Source of the DNA: a virus
Virus record (IMG/VR): IMGVR_UViG_3300024346_000341
Span: 1 to 30,754 of that record
Length of the DNA stretch: 30,754 bases
Reading direction: 5' to 3' (one strand)
Positions within the stretch are counted from its first letter, which is position 1. Every line of letters begins with the position of its first letter. Made by a program: the position numbers and the translations under genes. Positions 17,223-23,999 of this stretch are shown here, piece after piece. Below the pieces are notes generated by a model. That model was not told where the DNA came from. It saw only the letters and a list, made by a program, of their open reading frames with translations, and ran no database searches.

Positions 17223-18169
17223 AACTTATCTAATTCTGATGTGTCTACTGCACCTGGAGGAACATTGTCTTTAATCCAAGTGAGTAATTGTTTTTTCACA
17301 TCAAGTTCCTTTTTAGCAGGCTTTCCTGGTTCCTTAAGTACCAAATACTTGAAGTCTTTAATAACAGGATTGCCTTTTTTATCTTTGTATGCTTTACCTG
17401 TTTGCGGATCAACAATGAAAATTGTATTTTCTGGATTATTTAGAATCACATAAATACCTCCCTGCACTGAGGGCGGCATAGATGTTGTCACTAAGTTATA
17501 TACAGTCTGTGCCGCACCCGCATGAGTCGCAAGCAGAATGTCTTCTGGCACAACTCTCGCTCTTGATTTATTATTCTTGATTGCAATCTGATAGTTAGTC
17601 AGAACCCACGATACGTGAATGTTCTTTGGTTCGTATCCAGCGGCAAACAGTTTCGGCAAAACATCTGTCATGTCAGAGACTTCTTTAAACGTGCTGTCAA
17701 AAATAAGATTTGGCAATTGACCTTTTTCAGCGCCAGCAAGCATCAAGTCTAACGTCTTGTTTTTTACGTCAGTCGCACGAATGAGAACGTGTAAAATATA
17801 TACATGAGTTGGTGTTTTCAAATCCAATTGACCCATCTTTAAATTCTTGTCAGTCAATTCTCTTTGAATAAGTTCTTTATCTTTCTCAGAAATTTTGTCG
17901 CCATACTTGTTTAACAAATCTTGTGTCGTGAATTTGCCAAGCGCATCTAGCTTTTGAAATGCAATCTTCAATTCATCAACGTCACGTATTTTAAACTCAG
18001 AGCCTTGCATGAAGTGTTTGATTGCAAAGCCTTTGCCCGAGCCAGCACCACCAGCAAGGAACACAATCTGTCCATACTTTGCGCCATTGTTATAAAGAAT
18101 TTGTTTCTCTACAAGTTGAGTCGCTTTGTAGTCTTTTAAATCTACATATTCTGAAAATTTTAGTTTCAT
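17219..18169 (-). CDS. P-loop kinase of the zeta-toxin/polynucleotide-kinase type
   Basis: 316 residues from ATG at 18169, which overlaps the upstream stop as ATGA; a TTG at 18190 gives seven more residues but is a weaker choice. Walker A at residues 40-47 is GGAGSGKG in VFLAGGAGSGKGF: Gly stands where Ser/Thr is usual, as in adenylate kinases. A conserved Asp follows in NLIFDSTFKEVSD (about 158-170), and NNKSRARVVPEDIL (about 198-211) looks like the Arg-rich lid of zeta-like kinases. N-terminus MKLKFSEYV recalls that of the next gene. Zeta-type kinases phosphorylate UDP-sugars or nucleotides; the substrate here is unknown. It is embedded between two hub genes and probably made late, which is odd for an enzyme. 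No antitoxin-like partner gene is seen. Confidence 0.75.
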   Translation of the reverse strand: MKLKFSEYVDLKDYKATQLVEKQILYNNGAKYGQIVFLAGGAGSGKGFAIKHFMQGSEFKIRDVDELKIAFQKLDALGKFTTQDLLNKYGDKISEKDKELIQRELTDKNLKMGQLDLKTPTHVYILHVLIRATDVKNKTLDLMLAGAEKGQLPNLIFDSTFKEVSDMTDVLPKLFAAGYEPKNIHVSWVLTNYQIAIKNNKSRARVVPEDILLATHAGAAQTVYNLVTTSMPPSVQGGIYVILNNPENTIFIVDPQTGKAYKDKKGNPVIKDFKYLVLKEPGKPAKKELDVKKQLLTWIKDNVPPGAVDTSELDKL

Positions 18170-19668
18170 GGTACCAGACCTTTTCTCCAATAGTTGTCAA
18201 CTATTGTTGTTGACTCTGTGTTATCTGCATATCTTCTGTTTGGTAAAACTGATTTAATTTGATCTGATCCAAGCCCAGTATTAAAATCATAAGGCACAGA
18301 CGCTCTGCTTAGTTCCAATGATTTTGTGTATGCACCCAATGAAATTTTATGGGTTACTGACACAACAAAATATTTACCCGAATAAATTTTATCATTCGGT
18401 GGATTTGGATTTAATGGATCGGCTAACTTCTCAAAAGAACTGGGAATTGTAAAATTTACAATGTGTCCAACGCCAATATTATTTTTACCGCCCTCAATTT
18501 CAACACCAATTTGAAATAGATTTTTACTTAAATGTCCGTAGATATTATTTCCAAGCCATGCATCTCTGTTTACTGAATCATTTAAAGATGATGTGATTAA
18601 TTTTCTTCCAGGAGTTTCTCCAGCAACATCGTCATATCTAGAAAAAATATTAAAATTATCTATAGTTTTGAATGAGTAAAAGTCTGTGCTTTCGTTTTCA
18701 CCATTTGCATACGACAATTTTTTCATTGCGTGTGTTCTTGATATTGGATCAATTGACGTAATCGTTGTATTGTAAAGTCCCAACAGCATTGCGTTCAAAT
18801 GATTAAAGTTCTCTCTTCTTTCATACTTGAGAGTTCTTATTGTTGAATCTTCCTGGTTTGCTTGTAATTTTTCAGAAAATTTAATGTTATACACACCAAA
18901 TTGTGCTGAATCTGCAATTAATTTGCTTAGGCTACCAAAATAATATGAAGAAGTAAAGGCTTCATCCGTTTCTGTGTTTGTCGCAAATACTGGATTTAAT
19001 CTTTCAAAGAATACATAAAAGTCACCTTTGCCACATGCTCTATGTGTCATGGCTTCAATCGCTTTATGTGGCATAAGTCCTGTAGATATAAATGGTTTCT
19101 CTAAAGTAATTCTAGGGTCTTCTAAAACTAAATCGTTTTGACCACCCATCTCAGAAAACATAGACGATACTGCATCGCCAATCGACATATTCTTATAGCT
19201 TTTAAATAAGCATTTTTTAGTTGAATTCACAAAAGTTCTTGACACAAACTGCAATTGATATACGCTACTCAATGTAGTTTGATCTACTACGCTTTCACTA
19301 ATTTTATGTAATATTAAATCTTTTCTCCAAATGATTACATCATTACTTTTTGGTTTTGCAATTTTAACACCAATAGTTTCACCACCACGTATTGCAAACT
19401 TTTCTAAACCACCGCCAGTATCTTCAATAGTAATGACACCCTCAATTGACGCTGAAAACATATCTTCAACAATTTCAATGTCTCTGAATGCACCCTTTAA
19501 ATCTACTTTTTCGCCATAAGCAGTAATTAAGAAAAGTTCTTTAACATCAACATCAGACCCAACTCCAGGACGAGTAACTGGATCTTGAGTTATCTCTATG
19601 CTTGATTTTTCCGATAAGTTAGGAGAAAATCTAGTGAACGCTGGAAAATTTGCGTTTGTGGTTACCAT
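18166..19668 (-). CDS. gp27: Baseplate hub protein, gp27-like
   Basis: 500 residues (T4 gp27 has 391). The N-terminal third (VKELFLITAYGEKVDLKGAF, then IEIVEDMFSASIEGVITIED and IRGGETIGVKI) fits the tandem beta-barrel start of hub proteins that encircle the spike, and the C-terminal part ends with YSGKYFVVSVTHKISLGAYT, a common ending in hub proteins (binding of the tube fold). In T4 a gp27 trimer makes the cup on the gp5 spike; here the gp5-like gene is three genes downstream in the same operon. The start overlaps the gp53 stop (TAATG). Similarity to T4 gp27 is structural in kind and not obvious residue by residue; it could also be described as a gpD-like hub. Extra length compared with T4 is unexplained. 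Confidence 0.72.
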   Translation of the reverse strand: MVTTNANFPAFTRFSPNLSEKSSIEITQDPVTRPGVGSDVDVKELFLITAYGEKVDLKGAFRDIEIVEDMFSASIEGVITIEDTGGGLEKFAIRGGETIGVKIAKPKSNDVIIWRKDLILHKISESVVDQTTLSSVYQLQFVSRTFVNSTKKCLFKSYKNMSIGDAVSSMFSEMGGQNDLVLEDPRITLEKPFISTGLMPHKAIEAMTHRACGKGDFYVFFERLNPVFATNTETDEAFTSSYYFGSLSKLIADSAQFGVYNIKFSEKLQANQEDSTIRTLKYERRENFNHLNAMLLGLYNTTITSIDPISRTHAMKKLSYANGENESTDFYSFKTIDNFNIFSRYDDVAGETPGRKLITSSLNDSVNRDAWLGNNIYGHLSKNLFQIGVEIEGGKNNIGVGHIVNFTIPSSFEKLADPLNPNPPNDKIYSGKYFVVSVTHKISLGAYTKSLELSRASVPYDFNTGLGSDQIKSVLPNRRYADNTESTTIVDNYWRKGLVP

Positions 19669-20198
19669 TATAATACTGGCCTTTTGGCAATTGTATTTAA
19701 GTCTGACGTTATCGCAGTAATCAAACTTCTCTTAACAACTTTTATTTTTGCTTTGTTAGAATTTACTCGCAACTCATATTCATATTGTGTTTCTGAACGT
19801 CTTGCAGTTGAAGCGAGATTGTTATATGTTGTTTGGTCAATAATATCAAGACTTGAATTGTAGTAATATTTTACAGTAGACATGGCTGATGATAGACTTC
19901 CATATTTTTCAATTATGAAAGTCTCTAAATCAAAAGAGTTTCTTGGCCAGTCATCGTATACGCTATACATATCGTTTGCAATCAATAGAATCCAATCATA
20001 GCTTGGATCAGCATAAAGTTTATTTGAAACAATGTCAGGTCGATCACCGTTTTTTACAATGTACGGAGTATACAATATACCCCTATAGCTTTTCAGATAG
20101 TCTTTTATTTTTATAGCCGATGTTATATCAATCGCTCTTAACGAATCATATTCATCGACTTTATAATTTATTTTTGGGAAGTATGTGTATATTGACAT
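19668..20198 (-). CDS. gp53: Baseplate wedge protein gp53
   Basis: 176 residues (T4 gp53 has 196). Starts with YTYFPKINY (T4 FTFFDPIEY), and the middle keeps YIVKNGDRPDIVSNKLYADP, then SYDWILLIANDMYSVYDDWP (T4 YYIKGSPRPEELANAIYGNP, LYWVLLMCNDNYDPYYGW), a clear match. The C-terminus IKVVKRSLITAITSDLNTI parallels T4 IKIIAKSDINSFMNDL. gp53 clamps adjacent wedges and completes the hexagonal baseplate; its central part is LysM-like in T4. The gene lies 2 bases after gp48 and overlaps the hub gene by one base. Confidence 0.93.
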   Translation of the reverse strand: MSIYTYFPKINYKVDEYDSLRAIDITSAIKIKDYLKSYRGILYTPYIVKNGDRPDIVSNKLYADPSYDWILLIANDMYSVYDDWPRNSFDLETFIIEKYGSLSSAMSTVKYYYNSSLDIIDQTTYNNLASTARRSETQYEYELRVNSNKAKIKVVKRSLITAITSDLNTIAKRPVL

Positions 20199-20200
20199 AA

Positions 20201-21316
20201 TTAGAAAATTGTTCTGCCTGCTGTTCCGTGTTCTGCTGATGCATATCCAGCTGTAATCAATACGCTCTCTTTTAGTGCAATTGTCATATTGACTTCAGAT
20301 GGAAAATAATCACCTGCTTCAGCCGACTCTGGACTTGAAAGAAATACCATTTTGTTTTGTGCGCCATAATCTAAACCAACATTCTCAATCATACAATATT
20401 CAGACTGAAATAACATAGTTATGGTGTCAAGATTATCATCAATATTTGGTCCAACACCTGAGGGAGTTCCTGAACCTTTTTTGTATAATATAAATTCTAA
20501 CTGAACCATGTCTGGATATCCAAATGTTAAAGGTGCATTGGATCTTTCTGTGATATCAGTTCCAACATCATTATTAAATGCATCTAATCCTAGTTCAGTT
20601 AATTTTATTCTTTTTTGTTCATCTGGCAATGCATTAATTGCGTCAAGTTGGTTTTGATCTGTAACAGAGTTTATCAATGCATTTTCATCATCTGGCGCTA
20701 ACTTATCTTCAGTATTTCCTCTAGGAGACGATGCCACACGAAATGTATGAATAATGTCACGCATTATTTTTGCTTCTTGATAGCTTGTTGGTTTCATATT
20801 AAATGGTAATTGAAATGATCTGAATCTAGGTCCCTGATAGATCACTTGTTGAAAACTGTTAAATAATTTTCTAGTCAAAAATTCTAATTGAGGTTTTCCC
20901 GATTGACCAGCACTACCAATATATCCAACGCCAGCACCAAGAGCATTTGCTAAGCCTTTTTGTATTGCTTCTAAAGCACTACCTTTAACTTGACCTAGTA
21001 AGTCTGTAAATCCCGCCAACCCACCTTCAACGCCAATTGTTTTGCCTGGTTCAACACCTCCAAATATACCCGATGTTTCTTGATATCCATTACTTAATTG
21101 TGTATTAAATGTACCGCCAAGTCGTATATAAATACTTGGTGCAGTTGATTCTTTGCCTGTTGCATCAAAGAATTTAAATCTGGCCATAGGAATCACATAT
21201 TCTGAGTGTGCATAGTCACTACCAAATATCAGTTCGGTGTCTTTAGCAGGATACTCAAATGTATCACGTATTATTGTAAAGGGCGTTCGATCTTCTGGTG
21301 GTAAAGCAGTTGCCAT
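20201..21316 (-). CDS. gp48: Baseplate tail tube cap, gp48-like
   Basis: 371 residues, close to T4 gp48 (364). The C-terminus (DYFPSEVNMTIALKESVLIT, then GTAGRTIF) parallels the T4 gp48 end (LPSTFTLEITMREIITLNRA, YTGTF), and the middle has QLPFNMKPTSYQEAKIMRDI followed by IHTFR, matching the pattern WDLTPRSTEDLMAIINIYQYF of the tube-like fold. gp48 with gp54 caps the hub and starts tube polymerisation. First gene of the minus-strand baseplate block; SD GGAAAG lies 6-7 bases before the ATG, and a one-mismatch late promoter overlaps the start codon of divergent gp4. The central Gly/Ala-rich stretch (about 85-155) is low complexity. gp54-like is an alternative label. Confidence 0.8.
   Translation of the reverse strand: MATALPPEDRTPFTIIRDTFEYPAKDTELIFGSDYAHSEYVIPMARFKFFDATGKESTAPSIYIRLGGTFNTQLSNGYQETSGIFGGVEPGKTIGVEGGLAGFTDLLGQVKGSALEAIQKGLANALGAGVGYIGSAGQSGKPQLEFLTRKLFNSFQQVIYQGPRFRSFQLPFNMKPTSYQEAKIMRDIIHTFRVASSPRGNTEDKLAPDDENALINSVTDQNQLDAINALPDEQKRIKLTELGLDAFNNDVGTDITERSNAPLTFGYPDMVQLEFILYKKGSGTPSGVGPNIDDNLDTITMLFQSEYCMIENVGLDYGAQNKMVFLSSPESAEAGDYFPSEVNMTIALKESVLITAGYASAEHGTAGRTIF
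21127..21134 (+). promoter_or_regulatory. T4-type late promoter (TATAAATA) for the plus-strand block, inside gp48
   Basis: The plus strand carries TATAAATACT, matching the T4 late octamer exactly and also the CT that often follows it in T4. Transcription would start near 21140 and read about 210 bases antisense to the gp48 5' end before gp4. No other good promoter precedes gp4. Confidence 0.5.
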
Positions 21317-21344
21317 TACTCTTTCCTTATATTAATCATTATTC

Positions 21345-21352
21345 TATTTATG
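21345..21352 (-). promoter_or_regulatory. Late-type promoter (CATAAATA) for gp48, overlapping the gp4 start codon
   Basis: Only 33 bases separate the divergent gp48 and gp4 starts. The minus strand has CATAAATA, one mismatch from TATAAATA; initiation near 21339 leaves a leader of about 22 bases with the GGAAAG binding site. Its last three bases are the complement of the gp4 ATG. Confidence 0.45.
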
Positions 21353-21793
21353 TCATACAAAGGTAAATTTAAACCTAAAAACTATCAAAAGTACAAAGGT
21401 AACCCAACAAATATTACGTATCGGAGTTTGTTGGAAAGAAGATTCATGGTGTATTGTGATGAGACTTCATCTATACTCGAATGGTCTTCTGAAGAAGTTG
21501 TTGTTCCTTATGTGTCTCCTGTTGACAATAGATATCATAGATACTTTGTTGATTTCTGGATGAAATACAAAGACAAGAACGGAGAGATAAAATCTGTATT
21601 GATTGAAGTCAAGCCAGACATACAAACACGTCCTCCAGTTAGAAAAAACACACCCAATGGTAAACCAACTAGAAGATTTATCAATGAAGTAATGACATGG
21701 GGTGTCAATCAAGCAAAATGGGAAGCGGCAACAAAGTACTCAATTGAAAGAAATTGGGAATTTAAAATCATAACTGATAAAGATTTGAGATAA
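21350..21793 (+). CDS. gp4: Head completion protein gp4 (nuclease fold)
   Basis: 147 residues (T4 gp4 has 150). MSYKGKFKPKNYQKYKGNPT matches the T4 start (MAYKGRWKPKN...Y-G-PT), followed by YRSLLERRFMVYCDE and ILEWSSEEVVVPY. The putative PD-(D/E)XK residues of this TnsA-like fold are in place: Glu29, Asp68 (YFVDFW), Glu86 and Lys88 (IEVKP). gp4 acts after DNA packaging to complete the head so that the tail can join. There is no SD sequence before the ATG; the alignment to T4 nevertheless supports this start. It opens the plus-strand block and is divergent from gp48. The next gene begins 7 bases after its stop. Confidence 0.95.
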   Translation: MSYKGKFKPKNYQKYKGNPTNITYRSLLERRFMVYCDETSSILEWSSEEVVVPYVSPVDNRYHRYFVDFWMKYKDKNGEIKSVLIEVKPDIQTRPPVRKNTPNGKPTRRFINEVMTWGVNQAKWEAATKYSIERNWEFKIITDKDLR

Positions 21794-21800
21794 ATAGAAG

Positions 21801-22397
21801 ATGATATTTGATAACATACTCATTCAAGGCGCTAGACAAGGCATCATTCCTGCAAGAACAGTTGCGGCAAGGGATTGGTACAGATCAGCCGCAGGCAAAT
21901 TAATGTCAAACATAAGTCCTGGAGTCTTTGAAAAAAGAACCGATGAAGCGAGAAAAGTTTCGTCAATGGAATTTGGATATATGTATGCATTCAAGTATGA
22001 TCCAAAAACAAAAAACGATTTACCATATTACGACACATTTCCGTTAATCTTTCCTGTGAGAATGGACTCTGATGGATTCTTAGGAATCAACTTTCATTAC
22101 TTGCCACCAGTTCTACGTGCTAAGTTAATGAATGCATTGTATTCTACACTAACAAACAAAAAATATGATGACACAACAAAAGTCAAAATCTCATACTCTA
22201 TTCTACAGTCTGCATCTAAGTACAGATACTTTAAACCAATGCTAAAGAAATATTTAAGAAGTCATGTGCGTTCTCAGTTTTTAGAAGTACAAGTGAATGA
22301 GTGGGACATTGCTATCTTTCTACCAACAGAGTCTTTCAGAAAAGCAGACACAGGTCGTGTTTGGGAAGAGTCACGCAAAAAAATAGGAAGAACATAA
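21801..22397 (+). CDS. Conserved-looking phage protein of unknown function next to gp4
   Basis: 198 residues. A central stretch, YDPKTKNDLPYYDTFPLIFP, then DGFLGINFHYLPP and RAKLMNALY, looks strongly constrained and I associate it with hypothetical proteins found beside structural genes in T4-like marine phages. N-terminus (GARQGIIPARTVAARDWYRS) is basic; the C-terminus (AIFLPTESFRKADTGRVWEE) is followed by a Lys/Arg-rich tail. No membrane helix or signal peptide. Position between gp4 and a tube-fold gene suggests a role at head completion or the head-tail joint (for example a DNA-end protector), but this is inference from position only. SD is weak (AGAAG directly before ATG). Confidence 0.85.
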   Translation: MIFDNILIQGARQGIIPARTVAARDWYRSAAGKLMSNISPGVFEKRTDEARKVSSMEFGYMYAFKYDPKTKNDLPYYDTFPLIFPVRMDSDGFLGINFHYLPPVLRAKLMNALYSTLTNKKYDDTTKVKISYSILQSASKYRYFKPMLKKYLRSHVRSQFLEVQVNEWDIAIFLPTESFRKADTGRVWEESRKKIGRT

Positions 22398-22398
22398 G

Positions 22399-23019
22399 AT
22401 GGCATTACCACCACCACCAAGTCCTTTTAGCATATCAGACTTTAAGACTGCTATTGGTAAACCAGTTCGTCCCAACTTATTTAAAGCAGTATTGCGTGGA
22501 TGGGATAAAGCATCTACTGACGAAAACGATCAGCTTGCCGCTTATTTAGCCAGAAACGATGTAACAGACATTGATGAATTTTCATTTCGATGCGAAAAAG
22601 CTGAATTTCCTGGTCGCACAATTGCAACATCAGAAGACACTGGAGGTGGTGGGCCCTCATTGAAACTTCCGTACGATGTTACTTACAATGACATTCAACT
22701 TTCTATTATATGTTCAGCAGACATGAAAGAGCGTTTGTTTTTTGAATCTTGGATGGATTCAATTATAGGTCCAGCGGGCGAGAAAGTTGGTTTTAGCACT
22801 GGAGGATTAGTTTCATATTTTGAACACTATGCTAGAGGAATTTCATTGGAAGTTCAACAACTGGATGAATCTGGCGAAATTATTATTGCGTATACAATGA
22901 ATGACATTTATCCGACTGCATTATCAGCGATGAATGCAACATGGGAAGAAGTAAATTCATATCAGCGTTTTGGAGTCACTTTGTTTTATCGTCATTACAC
23001 CTATGCAAAACCCGTTTAA
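22399..23019 (+). CDS. Tail-tube-fold protein (gp19/gp54-like)
   Basis: 206 residues. After a Pro-rich start, PNLFKAVLRG and FSFRCEKAEFPGRTIATSED are followed by YDVTYNDIQLSIICSADMKE, FFESWMDSII, IAYTMNDIYPTALSAM and the closing FGVTLFYRHYTY: the order of elements of the T4 gp19 tail tube family (T4 gp19 has 163 residues). In T4-like genomes gp19 lies next to gp18 and gp20, which are not here, whereas gp48, gp26 and the tape-measure-like gene are near. I therefore favour a second tube-like protein acting as tube initiator (gp54 role), but the major tube protein is possible. AGGAAG lies about 9 bases before the ATG. Confidence 0.8.
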   Translation: MALPPPPSPFSISDFKTAIGKPVRPNLFKAVLRGWDKASTDENDQLAAYLARNDVTDIDEFSFRCEKAEFPGRTIATSEDTGGGGPSLKLPYDVTYNDIQLSIICSADMKERLFFESWMDSIIGPAGEKVGFSTGGLVSYFEHYARGISLEVQQLDESGEIIIAYTMNDIYPTALSAMNATWEEVNSYQRFGVTLFYRHYTYAKPV

Positions 23020-23062
23020 ACAATCACATTTTTTTAATCATTAACACCCTTGGAGGTATATC

Positions 23063-23803
23063 ATGGCATTGCCAAAAATTAACACACCTATCTTTGAATT
23101 GACTTTATCATCATCTGGTCAGCCGGTTCAATATCGCCCATTCTTAGTGAAAGAACAAAAAATTCTTTTACTTGCATTAGAGAGTGGAGAACCAAAATCA
23201 ATTATGACAGCAGTAAAACAAATTATCAGAAACTGCGTTGTCGGTGACAATGTTGACGTTGATAAGTTGCCGACATTTGATTTAGAATATTTCTTTATGA
23301 GATTGAGAGGCAAATCAATCGGTGAAGTAGTAGATTTACAATTACGTCATCCTACTGGATTTAATTCAAAAGATGAAGAGTGCGACAACGCAACTCAATT
23401 CAAATTTAACATTATGCAAGTTGAAGTTCAAAAGACAATTGAACACAGCGATAAAATCATCATTGATGAAAATACTGGATTAGGGATTAAGCTAAAATAT
23501 CCAACAGCAGATTTTGCTGAAATGGATTTAGAAAATCTGAGTCAACTAGATATTGCATCTAAAATGTTGGTTGCAAGCATTGACTATATTTACGACAAAG
23601 AAGAAGTCTATAAAAAAGAAGATTCTTCAGAAAAAGAATTGTCAGAATTTATCGACAATCTTTCTCAAGAACAATTCACTAGTGTAATGAAGTTCTTTGA
23701 AACAATGCCTAAACTTAAACATACCATCAATTGGAAATGTTCAAAGTGCGGTTGCGATGATGAAGTTACTTTGGAGGGAATGTCCAATTTTTTCGCATTG
23801 TGA
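23063..23803 (+). CDS. gp26: Baseplate hub/tail assembly protein, gp26-like (T4_baseplate family)
   Basis: 246 residues in frame zero (T4 gp26 has 208). LPKINTPIFELTLSSSG, YRPFLVKEQKILLLALESGE and FDLEYFFMRLRGKSIGEVVD follow the family pattern (T4 base plate protein, PF12322 as I know it). The C-terminus has a CxxCxC knuckle, KCSKCGCDDEVTLEGMSNFF; with only three clustered Cys metal binding is uncertain. Strong SD (TTGGAGG, 7-8 bases before the ATG). Near the end, an SD-like GGAGGG and a T_TTT_TTC slippery site would shift ribosomes into the overlapping -1 frame, giving a product of 310 residues. Placed two genes before the tape-measure-like gene, this mirrors the G/GT tail assembly chaperones of other phages. 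Confidence 0.88.
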   Translation: MALPKINTPIFELTLSSSGQPVQYRPFLVKEQKILLLALESGEPKSIMTAVKQIIRNCVVGDNVDVDKLPTFDLEYFFMRLRGKSIGEVVDLQLRHPTGFNSKDEECDNATQFKFNIMQVEVQKTIEHSDKIIIDENTGLGIKLKYPTADFAEMDLENLSQLDIASKMLVASIDYIYDKEEVYKKEDSSEKELSEFIDNLSQEQFTSVMKFFETMPKLKHTINWKCSKCGCDDEVTLEGMSNFFAL

Positions 23804-23831
23804 TGGGGCATGATAGTCTACTAAACTATTA
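23773..23831 (+). other. Candidate programmed -1 ribosomal frameshift site
   Basis: Three elements: SD-like GGAGGG at 23773-23778; heptamer T_TTT_TTC at 23788-23794 in the correct frame (codons AAT TTT TTC); and a weak 7-base stem at 23811-23817/23825-23831. The SD-like element is 9 bases before the heptamer, like the stimulator in E. coli dnaX. After slippage the frame reads CGC ATT GTG ATG GGG and continues to the stop at 23992. The zero-frame stop is 7 bases beyond the heptamer. The stem starts 16 bases after the heptamer, farther than usual, so the upstream element is the better argument. Confidence 0.6.
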
Positions 23832-23994
23832 CAAGACCAATTTCGCCTTGATGCAACATCATAAATACAATTTAGGTGATTTAGAAGATATGATCCCTTT
23901 TGAGCGTGATATTTACATAATGTTATTAAGTCAGCATATAGAAGAAGAAAATGACAGAACACAACAGCAAAATCAAATGCACAGAAGAGGTTAA
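23803..23994 (+). CDS. Second-frame tail assembly chaperone segment (T-like), probably frameshift product
   Basis: 63 residues from ATG at 23803, whose A is the last base of the gp26-like stop; a GTG at 23800 also exists. MGHDSLLNYYKTNFALMQHH, then LGDLEDMIPFERDIYIMLLS and QHIEEENDR: helical, acidic, with the FERDIY stretch I associate with small proteins that follow gp26 in cyanophage-like genomes. There is no SD within 15 bases of either start; the nearest is 25 bases up, at the frameshift site. It is therefore better explained as a C-terminal extension of the gp26-like protein (66 added residues after Phe244) or by re-initiation. It stops 5 bases before the holin-like gene. Confidence 0.72.
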   Translation: MGHDSLLNYYKTNFALMQHHKYNLGDLEDMIPFERDIYIMLLSQHIEEENDRTQQQNQMHRRG

Positions 23995-23999
23995 AATCG

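Noticed and set aside
17449-17456. CATAAATA on the plus strand inside the kinase gene
   Set aside because: One-mismatch late promoter, but no plus-strand gene lies downstream within several kilobases; likely chance in AT-rich DNA.
18170-18190. TTG start extending the kinase by seven residues
   Set aside because: The ATG at 18169 overlaps the upstream stop as ATGA, like its neighbours, and gives the MKLKF start shared with the next protein.
21789-21796. GATAAATA at the gp4 stop codon
   Set aside because: The start of transcription would fall at or past the next ATG; the bases are explained by the stop codon and junction.
23739-23752. Zinc finger in the gp26-like C-terminus
   Set aside because: Only one CxxCxC cluster without a clear second ligand pair; not reported as a zinc site.
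23860-23867. CATAAATA on the plus strand within the second-frame chaperone segment
   Set aside because: Could serve the holin-like gene, but it is a one-mismatch site inside coding sequence with no further support.
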